A stretch of 64,000 nt of DNA from Serinus canaria. Its lineage: Eukaryota; Chordata; Aves; Passeriformes; Fringillidae. Made by a program: the position numbers and the translations under genes. Below, in pieces: positions 1 through 12,441 of the stretch. The stretch spans positions 93,840,490-93,904,489 of the forward strand of contig NC_066315.1 of the NCBI RefSeq assembly GCF_022539315.1, written 5' to 3'. Numbering within the stretch: the stretch's first letter is position 1; each line of letters begins with the position of its first letter. The notes beneath the pieces are model-generated. The model worked only from the letters and a program-made list of their open reading frames with translations. It searched no databases and was not told where the DNA came from.

Positions 1-1444
1 AGTAAAAATAATACCCACTCCTGTGATGGGTACTGATTCCCCAGTTAAGTTACATATCCTTAAAATGACATTGAAGATTTCTGCCTGTAAAATGAAACAT
101 TAATATTTAAATATTTAAATGAAGGACACTCTCCCATGAGGCAGTTCAGACCAAGTAAGGAAGACTTGGTAGAACTTAGGCACTCTTTTCAATGGATGAG
201 TAAACAGGCCATACCCTCTGCTCAGCAACAGTCTATTTTGCAGACAGTTATGGATAGGAAACATTACTGGAGCTGGTAATTAAAGTAAAAACTAATACTG
301 TCTTAGAAGTGGGGAATTTTACACAGGAAAATCATTTATCATGCCTACAGTTCTCCACAACTGAAATTAATTATCTTCTTTCTTAGCACATGTCTATTTT
401 ATTCTACAATAGCTTCCAAACTGAAACAAGGCCTCTTGCTGCTTTTCATATCAAAAATGACCAGACATAAAGGAAACTTATGTCACTATTTCAAATTTAC
501 TGCCTATATAGCATCTGATAAAAGCCCAGAACTTTAAGACAAAGAAGAATACACAGATCACAAATTTGTATTCTCATACTTACACCCTTCATACAAGTCA
601 TATCCAAGCAGTTTAAGAAATCAAAATCACCTCAGTGCACATGAAAAACAAAAGCAGATTTGAAAGAAAAAAAGAAATAAAAAATAATTCTATTTCCTAA
701 TTTACAACTAGTCTGGGAATTATTTTTTTTTGCTACGAAATTACTGTTTATGCAACATTGAAAAATACACAAACACATGCACTTCATATATAGTATACAT
801 GTGTACTGTGCACCAAAAGACCTTTCATCTTGCTATTTTTTGAGGTTTGATGAGTGTAAGTCAATTCCTTTTCTTCAGTTAGCAGAGAATTGCAAATGGG
901 TATATAACAGGGATAACAAAACATTGCACTTTCTGATGGAGCAGTGAAGACGAGTTTTGGGATTTTTGCAGGCCCTATCACACTGCCAATGCTCTGAGAA
1001 TTGTAAAATTGTATTTTTCAAAATATTGTGCAGTAAAGCAATTACAAGGCATGTATCATTTGCCCAAGTAAAGTGTCAAACCATTTATTAAAAAAAATAC
1101 TGCCAAAATCTAAAATTATTAACACATAAGACTAAAGAAAAATGTCAAAAAACCACACATGTATATAAAGACTTAGCAATAAAACACCAACTCTTTTCCT
1201 CACTTCCCACCTGTTTGCGAGTAAATCATTCTGGACTCAATTCTGAGAACACTGAAAAGAGCAACATCCCCTACAGTTTCACAAGAGGCAAGACTACACT
1301 GGACTCTTTTGGGTTTTTCAACCATAAAATGAAAATACTACGTATCTGCAGCATCAGAAAGCTTCTATTTGGCCTTGTTCTTAAAAATGCTTCGAGATTT
1401 TTCAAGGGATAAAAAATATTGAAAAATACATCTGTTCAGCAAGA
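1..1444. other. AT-rich non-coding DNA, no gene seen
   Basis: This stretch is AT-rich with short A and T runs and a 16-bp AT palindrome near 105-120. Open frames are short (at most about 65 codons), lie on both strands and match nothing I recognise. No repeat family is evident by eye. It lies on the left shore of the first CpG island, so unannotated exons or promoter-proximal elements are possible but not visible. Confidence 0.7.
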
Positions 1445-1501
1445 AAGTAGCATTAGTCACAGTAAGTAAGTAAGTAAGTAGCATTGTGTCCCAGTAAGTA
1501 A
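1445..1501. repeat. Imperfect ~24-bp duplication with (AGTA)n core
   Basis: Two related units begin AAGTAGCATT and end CAGTAAGTA (about 1445-1468 and 1477-1501). The segment joining them, 1461-1480, is five copies of AGTA. As a result the plus strand carries four overlapping GTAAGT hexamers (from 1462, 1466, 1470 and 1474) and a fifth at 1494. This looks like slippage around a short tetranucleotide repeat followed by local duplication. Confidence 0.8.
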
Positions 1502-1616
1502 AGAGGGCAGTTCAGGAACACATTTGGAAGATCCCTAAATAATGAGGACTTTTGAGAGAAAAGTGCCTAGTAAAAACTACAAATAATAAAAGTGAGGCAT
1601 TTGTTTCCATGGTGAC

Positions 1617-2060
1617 GGGGGGCTGGGGGTGGGGGAGCAATCAGGTCGCACTAAGTGGAGCGACTTTGAAGATTTATTGGTTTCCTCCCGCCCGCTGCCG
1701 GAGCCAGGCACCTCGCGCAGCGCCGGGCACGTCCGAGGTGTCAATCCCGCCGCGGCGCCCAGCAGCGGCACGGAAGGATCGCTCTTTTCATTCTTGTCAG
1801 AGCGCGCCGCGACGGGGGCATCTGACAGCTACTGAGAGGGACGGCGGGGAGCGCGGGCACGGCGGCAGCGGCGCTCCCGGAGAGCCCCGGGCAGCGCGGC
1901 AGCGGCGGGCAAGGCCCGGCAGAGCTGTCACCTGACCGGCACCCACGAAAAGGCGAGCGGGAGATGCCGCAGAAAGCTGGAGACTCGCCGATCACTGCCG
2001 ATCCACCCCGGGATGATGCCTTTATGATAAACACTGGCGACAACTTGCGACCAAAGCGCT
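1617..2060. promoter_or_regulatory. CpG island, candidate promoter
   Basis: A sharp change from AT-rich DNA to a GC-rich block with roughly 50 CpG dinucleotides by eye count, most between 1640 and 2060. It opens with three G runs (1617-1622, 1625-1629, 1631-1635). In vertebrate genomes such unmethylated-type islands usually mark promoters. There is no obvious TATA box, as is common for CpG-island promoters. Strand and the gene served cannot be decided: no convincing coding exon follows on either side within the window. It could start a long non-coding RNA, be the first non-coding exon of a gene with a very long first intron, or be an orphan island. Long frames here (for example 1552-1935 plus, 1741-2043 minus) are most likely products of GC-rich composition with few stop codons. 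Confidence 0.8.
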
Positions 2061-2197
2061 GTTACAACACTAATTGTCCATGAAAGCTGACCTGCAGCAA
2101 AGCGGCAGAGTTCAGTTTCGATAGGCCTGGCTCAAGAGTACGGCCGTGATTGGGGGTGACAGGAGACATCCACGCATCAAAAATCTCCGAGAACGGC

Positions 2198-2416
2198 TGA
2201 CGTGACTTTGCACACTGTAGAAAAGCAGTGGAAATCCCAGACTCCTGGCTCTTTGTCAGGAAGGCGGAAAGGACCGCAGGGGGGGCATTTTTAAGAGCAT
2301 CTTTCCAAACTACCATAAGCTTTGCACGGCCTCGAAAGGCACGGATGGATCTCTTTTTCTTCCGTGCCAATTTTGTTCTTATTACTATGCCTTTAACCAA
2401 GCATAAATCCCACGTG
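2198..2416. promoter_or_regulatory. CRE-like site and E-box on CpG island shore
   Basis: TGACGTGA at 2198-2205 differs by one base from the CREB/ATF octamer. CACGTG at 2411-2416 is a canonical E-box bound by bHLH factors such as USF or MYC. Both lie within 360 bp of the CpG island. Single short motifs are frequent by chance, so they are suggestive only in this promoter-like setting. Confidence 0.3.
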
Positions 2417-2470
2417 GTTAATGATGGAAGACCACATTTTCTCAGCAAAAGATATGTTCCCCCTTAAATT

Positions 2471-4921
2471 TCAAGATATTTTCTGACTTTGATTCAAAGG
2501 AACAGGTTTTTTCCCCATTTTATTTCAACTCAGCAAGTGCCAGGACTTGCAACTTCCTAGTGTAAACCCCTTGCAGAAATGCTGGAAGTGTGTCAAGGCA
2601 AGCAGGAAGCATTTTTACTCTTAGATTGATATTCACATTCTCTGAAGTGAATATTTGTTTCAGGTACACTTGATAAAAGGACTATTATAAAAAAAGTAAG
2701 GAAAACAATGGTACAGATAAGGCTATGAAGTTGAGAAGGACTAAATATTTTTTAAGTAGGAAAAAAATCTAAATGGAAAGAAAATAAAACTCTTAAATTT
2801 TTAATCATAAGCAACACAGAGGGATTTACTGTTGCCATGATGCTTCTGACTTTTTGAACACTCAAGTTTGAAAGAAAAGCATCAGCTTTATTACATTTTG
2901 CAATTTACTATTACTTAAGCATTTCAGGCTTTTTTTTTTTTAATCAGCTAACAATGTACATGAGTCACCTTAAAAATCACAATTTAAAATCACATTTTAT
3001 GATATTAAATGGCCTTTCTTATATCTTATTAAAAATAGTAGGACCCAAAACCAATCTTTTGCCAGGTAATTTTTAGCAGTCCAACTTTTGAAAGTCTAAG
3101 AGGATAATAAAGTTCAAACAAAATCAGTCCTGAATCTTATTTGATAACCATAATTTTGGATTAAATAAACAATTTATCTTGTTTAAGTTTTGAAATGGAT
3201 CAATGTTTAAATTAACCTAAACATAAAGTTTAAAATTAAATTGATTAAAAATTTAATTGGTTTAATTATTAAAAACATTTCAAAATTACCCATTTTAAAT
3301 ATTGAACAGATTGAAAATGTTAAGCTACAATGTAAAAACAAAATTAGAAATTAAAAAAATTCTAAAAGTTAGAAATGGAATAACAAAACCATGTACGGAG
3401 AAGTTCAGAAAATGTAGGAGGAACTGAGGGTCTTTTTGTTTGGTTCCATTTTTTTTAAAGGAATAATGCACAATAAACTATCAAAATTATAAAGATTGAT
3501 AGGACCAACAAAATATATGAGACAGTAAAAGACCACTAGAACAGAGGAAACCAAATTGACCAGATTAATTTTTGAAATGGCGCAAGATTATAAATCAAGA
3601 TTTTATCACCAGCCCCCCTTCCCCTCAAATGTCTCCAATCTGGTTATTTCATAAATACTTCCCTCCTTAGACACCACAAACACTCACAATAAGATATCCC
3701 CCCCAAAGGCAGCCTGGACATGGCACTGAACACACCCCAGGTGGATCAGCAGGCAGGAGGGCTCAGGGCATTGGGGTTTTGGCTAGGATGGCAGGTGACA
3801 CACGCCACTCAGACACACTGGGGCTACTCTGCTATAGCAGAAGGCAAGATGCAAATCATGCTTTTATTTACCTACACACTTTTGCAAGTGGAAAAGCAAG
3901 TTTCATACTTTCCCATACTTCTAAGGTTTTATTCTTTTTAAAGTGTGCGAGCCTGCTGTGTTGGGTTACAAGGACACAATCATTTGTACTGCCCCTAATG
4001 CAAAGGCCTGAGCTCACTGATATGTTGCTATTGCTACAGTTAAAATGCTGTTCCACTGGTCATTTACTAACATATACAGAGAACTGAAATAGTTTTATAT
4101 CCCTGTAGCTGTGGGCGAAAAGACCAAAGCTCTCTCCCACAACCCTTGTTATATATTCTTGATTTATAAAAAGCCACTCAACTTCAAACAAGAATTATTA
4201 ATACAGAAATGCAAAAACCTTGACACAAACAGTTTAAAACAGAAATTTGTTTTAACTATACAACCTTACTAAACACAAAATATTCACAAAAGGGACATAT
4301 AAAGACTTAAATACTTTTTCCTATTTTTCCCCCACGTTAACCACATTCTTCAGCATTCATTTAGCTTAGCATTTTTTCCCAGAACTGGTGAATATCTGAT
4401 AGCATGCACCACTGTTTCCAGAGAACACTTTGTACAAGCAGTAATAAGAGCAATATAACCTCTGCTTAGCACTTCCACTAGAAGTTAAAATGGTCTACCT
4501 TCAATCGATGCTGAGCATACACTCCATTAAAACAGTTTACAAGAATATATATTCAAAAAGAAAATAAAGAGGGAAAATTAAAAAAAGATAAAATCCCTAA
4601 GTGGAACACCAAAACCAGAGTGTGATCATGAATAAGAATAAGCACACACCACCAAATAAAAAGGAGATGACTAAGCTTGCTCCATCTCAGAATTTGGACA
4701 TGAGATTAAAAGAATATAAAAATTAAACCATCCCTTCCTAAAACTTCTGCTCTTTCCAGGAGATCTATAAGACAACATGTCAACTATTTCTTTTTTTAAG
4801 CCAGAAAAAAAATGGGCATTTTAGGTGTCAGAATTGGTTGAAAATAATTAATTTGTTAAACTGCCTAGTTTATAAAAGAGAGGAGAAATTTGATCATTTT
4901 TATATTAATTTATTACATAAA
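2471..4921. other. AT-rich non-coding DNA, no gene seen
   Basis: Very AT-rich, especially about 2690-3420 where A and T runs and TTAAAATT-like words dominate, the kind of base composition seen in scaffold or matrix attachment regions. 3600-4090 is less biased and has small overlapping frames on both strands with no recognisable similarity. No transposon is evident. Confidence 0.65.
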
Positions 4922-4922
4922 T

Positions 4923-4956
<34 letters not shown>

Positions 4957-4980
4957 GTATACACATATGCACACATATAC
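4922..4980. repeat. Compound CA/TA microsatellite
   Basis: About six CA units (4923-4934) run into about eleven AT units (4934-4956), then into interrupted CA/TA/GC words up to about 4980. The small frame across it, rich in alternating Tyr/Ile and His/Thr, is a translation of the repeat and not a gene. Confidence 0.9.
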
Positions 4981-5167
4981 ATGCACTGCACAACATTCAA
5001 ACAAGTGGAACCATTACACAGAGGCAATGGTGAAAATACTTGGAAGCACTTGTGTGCCCTGCTCCCTAAAACCTAGACACACCTCTTGAACAGTGACAGA
5101 ATGGTGCTTTATAGCAAGGAGCACAAGGCCCATAGTTACTGTTCACCAGACACCAGGATTTGAAACA

Positions 5168-5402
5168 CTGGATCACAGAATGGCTCATGCTGGAAGGTAC
5201 CACAGTGGGTCATCTGCTCCAACCTCCCTGCTCAGGCAGGGTTGTCTGGCACAGCACATGGCACACGACTGCATGCAGATAGCTCTTGAGTATCTCCAGT
5301 GAGGGAGACTCCACAATCTCTTTGGGCAATCTCTTCCAGTGTGCAGGCCTCTGCATAGTAAAGAAGTTCTTCCTTATATTCCAGTGGAACTTTCTGTTCC
5401 AA
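5168..5402 (-). mobile_element. CR1 LINE fragment, 3' portion (antisense)
   Basis: Reading left to right the blocks follow the familiar antisense order of the CR1 3' end: GGATCACAGAATGG, then GGAAGGTACC, TCATCTGCTCCAACCTCCCTG, GAGTATCTCCAGTGAGGGAG, CTCCACAATCTCTTTGGGCAA, TTCCAGTGTGCAGGCCTCTGC and AGTAAAGAAGTTCTTCCTTAT. CR1 is a non-LTR retrotransposon that duplicates by target-primed reverse transcription and is usually 5'-truncated. The element therefore runs on the minus strand. Only the end of the reverse-transcriptase frame plus the 3' untranslated region is represented, with many substitutions, so it is an old, dead copy. The 76-codon minus-strand frame overlapping it (5232-5462) is a remnant of this repeat, not a host gene. 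Confidence 0.88.
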
Positions 5403-8400
5403 AGCCAACAAGAGTCTTACTTTAATATTTATGTCATTAACATAAGCCTGAAGCCAATCCAATCATTCCTCAATGTTGCTGCTAATGCAGCAATATTCTC
5501 AAATGAGGAACCTGAGATTCCAAAGGTAGCACCTACAGAAAGCCTGGCATTTCATAAGGCACTTGAGCTCTTTCTTGTGCCCCTTTCCCACACACTCTGC
5601 CTCACCTGTATCCCAAATGCTTCTAACCTAGCCATCCACAAGATGAGCTTACTGATGTAATCAGAGGCTAATTTCCTTTTAGCCTAAAAGCTAACGTCAT
5701 GCTCATCCAACTTACCTTACAGCTTTCTGAGCCATGTTTGACAAAAAGAGGCAAGGGATAAGGTCCTGTGGTTAGGATAACACCAAATTTTGGCAGCCAC
5801 ACAAGTTCAGATCAGCTTTAGTTTCACAGCCATTCAAAGGCCGTGGTCATAAGAGGTCTCTGCTTTAAAAGAGGCTTTTAGTTTATACTATTTTCATCCC
5901 ACACCTGATTTTTATAAGGTCTTAAGTCATTAGTTACACTACAAATAATAGCCTTAAAAGAAAAACAATATCCAGATACTCTCTCCAAACAATTCAAAGA
6001 AATTACAGAGGTGTCTGATGTTTTAGTTGGAGCTGGGCTGTTACCTCCCTTGAGTGCTCATTCTCTCTACTAATTTCTTTCCTGTTGTCTAAGAAGACAT
6101 TAGCTTGTTTTTCCTTCTTTTTATGACACTCCTGTATTGACCTTACCCTACCCAGAAGACCACAATTAACAGTTCCAACACTCTAACACTCACAAAGAAA
6201 GTACCAGAAGACTAGTTTAAAAGTATCCTTAATTATAAAGTGGTTACAAATGCTTAATATTGTAGTTTATTTATGGGGATACAGCCTTTCAAATCTATGA
6301 TACCCATTGATAATTCTAACAAATGCTCGATCCATAAATATTTAATGGCCACTTGTGGGTGTTTTATGATGCTGTCTTTGAAGTTGACCTATTCGCAGGT
6401 TTATTAATTGGAAAAGGTTTATTTTATCCTAAATCAGATATGCAATTTCACAATATTCGAGCTATGCATAGAGGAAATCAGATCATTCTGTCTCACACAA
6501 ACAAGGAAAACACATCTCTCACAGAAAGAGCACAAATCAAGTTAACGAGGGACAGTTTATTTTGTATGATTTCTCAGGGCTTTCAAACAGAAGACTGCTT
6601 GACAGATGCCTCCATCCTTGAACAAGCCAACAGCACTTTAATTGTAACTCAGTGGTTGTTCCCATTCCTGTGTGTCTAACAAGCTCCCTCCTTTCTGTTA
6701 GCGTGGGTTTTACCTTGCTGGCCTGAAGTTAAACTCACAGTTGGCTCTAAATTCTTCCTGCCCTTAAGACTACTTACCACTGTAGTGTGTGCAACTCCAG
6801 GGTCCTGCTAAGACATGTCATCTTGAAAACAGAATATTAATTTGAAGTACAAAGCACAACTGAGGATTATGACACAATCTATGGAATCAAAAATCCTCTA
6901 TTTTCTGTACTGGATCACTCCCCATCTGGTCTTTAGCACCTCACCAATCATGACAGCACGATCACATTTCTTATTATAGCAGCGGCAGCTTACACTTATT
7001 TCCCAAAAATCCAGCAGTGCTGTGATGCTACCCCATCACCCCAGTGGACTAAGCCTTTTCACTATACCTGAAGGCACGTCCTCTCTCTGCAAGGCCTTCA
7101 GCTGAGTGTTTTTGACATCTGATTCCTTCTACATTCACTGTTAAAACAACAGAAATATTGACTGTGCCAACAAAAAATGCCATGGAGAATCCTCACAAAA
7201 ATTGATCATTCGCTATTAGAACCTATTACTCTGTAATGACATTATCACACAGCTACTGAGCAAATACAAACCAAAAAGCACGTTAAATGACATTAATAAG
7301 GTTGTAAATTCAGTCACCTAGTGCTTAGGAAACTCCAAAAGCATGATTGCCTTTGAAACCACAACCCATTGCACTGTCCAGAAGCATCTTCCTCAATAGT
7401 TACAAAACTTCCAGTATGTTTCAAACTTATTTTCAGTTTTAATGACAAATCCAAACATTGCACCTTAAAAATACTCCAAAGTAAGTCTGTGTAAAACAGA
7501 TACTCACATTTCAAATAAAAGCAGGTATCAAAATCCAGAAAAATTAATTCCAAATTAATGAAACAAAAGAAGAATCATTTAATAGGAATTCTCAAGGCAC
7601 TTGAAAACAGGCAGGCCAAGTATGTTTAACTATAACACACACTTCATCACATTATATATACATACCAGATGATAAAGAATAGTGCTGACATCTATCAAAA
7701 AGAAAGGAACAATTTCTACAGCTATAGGGCTGCAATCTAAAAATTCAGTTTACTATATTTTCAGTATTTCTCAGAACATAAATTCAGTGAGGTAGAAACT
7801 TGCCCAGCTATAAATGTGCAACAGCAACCAGAACAAAAATCCATCATTTTCATGCATTAAAACACTTCTTTTATCCATCCATTGCAAAGCATTAAAATAG
7901 CATGTCATTCTAGTTTAATGTTTTCATTTCCTTCATTTGCGAGGCAAAGAAATTAAAACAACCAATTGTGCCTTGGCTCTACCCAGCATTAGCTCTCAGT
8001 TCTACAAGAAGCCTTATACACCTTCACATCCCTGCTACACTGAATGCTAAGGTGGAGCTGCCCTTAGTGCTTCATTAACGAGTGGATGCCCTCAGCCTGC
8101 ACACTACAAGAATCAGAGCACAGGGCCGTCCTTCCTAATGAAACACCACTGTACCAGACACCACTGTCATGTGCAAAATGGACAAGACAGCTGGCATTTT
8201 GCACTACCCTCCATTATCATCATTCATCTATAGAATTTCTTGATTAAAAAGCAGTATGGGGGAACAGCTAGGCTATGTTTGCAGCATTGTCATCTTCTCT
8301 GGCAATAACTGAAAATACCATCTACAGTCAAACAGGATTTTTTGCCATTCTTAGCTACTGGAGTTTAAGTACACAGGAGCCAATCACATGTGTGCTTTGG

Positions 8401-11400
8401 CAGCAGTCCAGGGCACTAATTTGTAAGGGCTTTAACCTGTTACACGGGCACAGGTTAATCTTGGAATCTAATTTGTCTGTCTGTTAAATGCAAACTCCTT
8501 GTGGCAAAGGCTGTGCCTTCTTGCCGTTCAGAGTAGTTCCTCTAGTGCAACCACACTAAACAAAACTGATAACCTAAAGATGTATTAAGATATGAAGACC
8601 ATCAGCTGATCCAACACAACCATTAGGAGCTTACACCTTCAAAGTCACCTTTGTTAAAGCTGAACTAATTTAACAAACTTATACAAAATCTTCCTTTATT
8701 CATGTCTATATTCTACATGACAAGAACATATGCTGTCACTAATCCATTCACTTAGTTAGCTTTGGCCAGTGGCAGAGAAATGTTTGTAATAATGCAGGCA
8801 TATTTGAGATAGAACTACATTTGCTTATTGGAGGCCAAAAGACTGTGCTAGCAATCATTTTTAACCTGCCTAGGTTCTTCTGAAAGCTGATGATTCCTTT
8901 AAAAAGCTGTTTGAACACTAAAGAGATGTTAAACACAACTTATGTTCAACAATCTTAAGCAGTAATTATTTTTCCCTCATTTATCAAATGAAAAATAAAA
9001 CAATTTAGCCTTCTACTCTTTTTTGCTGGTAGTGAATATTCTAAGAAGAGGGAAAGCCACAAATGACCAAAGTGAATGGGGCCATTGCCATGTTGGCAAT
9101 TAAGTTATTCAAGACTGGGACATCTTTACCCAATGGCAGGACTCTCTTTGTATGGGGTATTGAACTTCAGGGCATGTTTGTTAACTTCATCAAATGCTTT
9201 AAAATACCATAAATACCATAGGGGATCTTCCTTTCCCCTACTTGCTTATACCAGTACTAACAAAACAAAATATTTCAAATATTATTGTTCTTCCAGAGCC
9301 CCACGTTTCAGGCAGTTTGTGAGCAATGTGGCAGATGACAAAATGCAAGACATCCAACAGCACTATTTAGCACACGGTTTTCACTCTTTGAACTTTGCGA
9401 CTTCTTTGATTTTGTCTCCTCATTATGGTCACATTCTCCTGAGCTGATATATTCTGTGTGCAGTACAGTAATTCTCCTTTTATATACAACACTGAAAACC
9501 TTGGAATTATGCCATTTTCATTTGTGCAGGAGATGCAGAGGCAGTGGCTGCCTTTAACGTATATTTTCTCTTGGACAGTGGAAGTTTTTGAAAACAGAAA
9601 ATGAAAAGTAAAAGACTTATAGTAAACATTTAACTTCTCTATAACAATCTAAAAAGGCCATACTTGCAATATTCTTGTCTTTTCAAAGTTAAATGATGAG
9701 GCCCATTATACCTACTCAACAACATGTGCTCTCAAGGAGGTAAGTTCTTAGGCAAGAGAATGATGCAAGCCTCTATGTGTTTAGCCAGAAATGTATTGGA
9801 CTTAAAAGACATAAATAAAGTCAGAAGGAAATAAAATGTGTACTCTAAACCTATTCTTTTTTGGTCTCATCTTTTTAGCAACTGGCACCCATGTTAAAAA
9901 GGGAGGACAAAGCAGGCTCTCAAAGTCTCCCTGCAAACCCACTAGATAGGCAGAGCTTATTTTGCAAGTCACCTAATTAAAGTATTTCTCTAAGTAGATA
10001 ATGGTGCTCTTAAGGGATGATGGCTGTCAGAAAATCACATACACTGATGGCCCTTGCAAGGCAGCTTATGCTTCACTCTTCCTGAAATGCGGAAAGAAAA
10101 TACAAGAGACAAGCCTATCTTCCAGGCTAAGTTTTGTGAAACCAAAGAGAGATGTCAGTTCAGTTAATTGTGCAGAAGAGTCTGTCTTCCCTCTCCTTTC
10201 ATGCCCATGAATAACAGAGCAGTTAACAATATTGACATTCAAACCATCATCATTGGGCATCTGAATTAACACCTCACAGAGACGAACAGACAAGTTCACA
10301 CCTTTCAAATCTACTGGGCTAAAGGCACTTCTGTAGACATGCCTGTATCAGTAACACTTGGTTAAGACTTTGGAGGCACCATAAAAGTTAACAATTTATT
10401 TTTCCTTAATAAAAGCTCTGTCAGTGAAAAAGAAAGCAGTTGAAAAAGTATACTGTAGTATTACATAGCAATATTGTCCAAGTTCAGATTAGCACAAAAT
10501 TGGTTGCTTACACCACAGGAAAATGTTTTTGCTTCTTTTTATGAGATTTTCTCTAAGGTTTTTATCAGTTGTTGCTCCATGTGACTACAGACAAACAGTT
10601 CCTTTTCAAATACCAACCACTCTAAGCAGCACTTTATACAACAGCTAACCTGTAATTTAGAAACCAGGGAGCAATTTTCTTACAGGAGCTGCTTCCTCCC
10701 TGGCTTTATCAGACCTCACCCAAACATTCAAGGAGCTATTAGATGGTTGTATGGTGCTTAGATAACAAATCCACCTTTATAATAATAATCAGAACAAGTT
10801 TTTCCTAAGGACTTTTAATCTACCCCAAGCTGAGTACCTAAACCCACATTGTAAAGAAAACAGCTTTGCACATTACAGCCAAGTTTTCCAAACCTATGAG
10901 GGTTAACCAGCTACAGCAATCCCACCTCTTCCCCTTCACAACACTGTCGTTACCACAACACTCTTTGGTATTCACAGCATTTTAGATTTTAAAGGATGCT
11001 AGGATAGCTAGCTCTTCCTCCTCTCTCTTAATTAATTCTGACTCTTCACCTGTTTTCCATTTCATATTCCCAGAGACATAAACTGTAAAAAATTAGCTCT
11101 TATTTATACCTAATAACATTTTCAGTTGAGGAGCTTATATTGGAATCATACTTGCTTGAGAGATACTGAATCCCCTTGAGACTGTCTGCCACAGATATTA
11201 TCCCTTTTAATTTCCAATTCTTTTTATCACAAACCTTTCTCTACGCTACGGGACTGTGGAGATTACACAATAGGTGCTCTAAATAGAAGTGCTCCAAGAT
11301 TCTTAAATCTCCATCTCCATCTCAAATTGCTACTTAAAAGCCAGTCAACTTTGAAGAGTTTTTGTAACAGGGAAGGTCTCAGTGAAGCGAATATTTCCAG

Positions 11401-12388
11401 TTTGAGTTACCTAGCCCTTTAAATTCTGTGTACCATCCATTTCTACGCATAATGCTGACTGAGAACTACAGACTCTGCTCCTATCATTTTTTTCTCCACA
11501 GTCTTAAGTGGGGTCATCTCCCTTATCACCACGGAATCAATGCCAGGTTACCGTGCCATCAATTTAATTGAGGGGAGGGCTGCTTAAACCATCTCACATT
11601 TCCCATTGAACATAATGGGATTCTGCCTCCTCCTGACCTGTGGTGGTGAAGGGACCTTCCCCAGGTGAAGGCTGGACTGCAGCCTAGCCACCCCTACCCC
11701 AAACCCCACTGCCCCTCCTCTCCTGAACACCGGGGTCTCCGTTAATCCTCCTGTCAAAGGCAGCTGGGAAGAGAGGGACTTCCAAGACAAACACTGCCTC
11801 CCCCATTCAGACATTTAAATAGCATTTGGTACTTTTAAAAGGCACGTGCTCTCCAGGGTGATACATGCATTCAACAAAAGCTAGTATGGAGAAAAAGAAG
11901 GCATGAGCACCTCACTTTCTAAAGAGAGCAAATATAAATAATTAGTCATAAGTGTTAGGTTTTGCTTGTTTTTTAAATACACAGTAAACAGATACCTTTT
12001 CCTCAGCAATCTTGATGACTGCCATCCTTAATGAGGTTTTGGAAGTAGGTTATGACTTCTGTGGGGAAGAGGATGAAAGAACTTCTGCTCCCCTGTCCCT
12101 TGCTGGGTGCCAGGGTTTTGGAAATTGCACATAAAGATCTGTATTGCTGCAGTGTCCTTTGTGGCAGCAGTATAACAAGTAAGTGTATCTGAAGAAAAAG
12201 TGAGAGTATTGGAACAGAAATACAATGGGTTTGTTTGCATTGCTAGGATTCTCTGGAATGTTAGGGTTTTGTGGTAATTTTCCTTTTCCTTTTTTTTCCC
12301 CCCCTTTTCTTCACTATATCCAAAAGATATTGTTAGAAAGTACTATCATTACCAGTATCCTTACATATTATACATATTACATACATAT
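5403..12388. other. AT-rich non-coding DNA, no gene seen
   Basis: About 7 kb of single-copy-looking, AT-rich sequence. Frames reach at most about 123 codons (9076-9447 plus) and lack recognisable domains, consistent codon bias or supporting context. No microsatellite of note, no CpG-rich block and no retroelement that I can recognise. A modestly GC-richer patch lies at about 11600-11810 without CpG enrichment. An exon flanked by splice sites could be missed by eye. Confidence 0.6.

Positions 12389-12440
<52 letters not shown>
12389..12440. repeat. Compound TG/TA microsatellite
   Basis: About five TG units (12389-12399) run into about eighteen TA units (12399-12434), followed by CATATA. The array is long enough to be length-polymorphic. 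Overlapping frames containing Tyr-Ile runs are translations of the repeat. Confidence 0.92.

Positions 12441-12441
<1 letters not shown>

Noticed and set aside
1552..2043. Frames of 100-127 codons on both strands in the CpG island
   Set aside because: They overlap each other in opposite strands, are Ala/Arg/Gly/Pro-rich as expected from GC-rich DNA with few stops, and show no known domain.
5232..5660. 76- and 124-codon frames on opposite strands
   Set aside because: Both overlap the CR1 fragment at 5168-5402 and reflect repeat sequence.
9076..9447. 123-codon plus-strand frame
   Set aside because: No domain, no supporting splice or promoter context, and the composition is ordinary for random frames.
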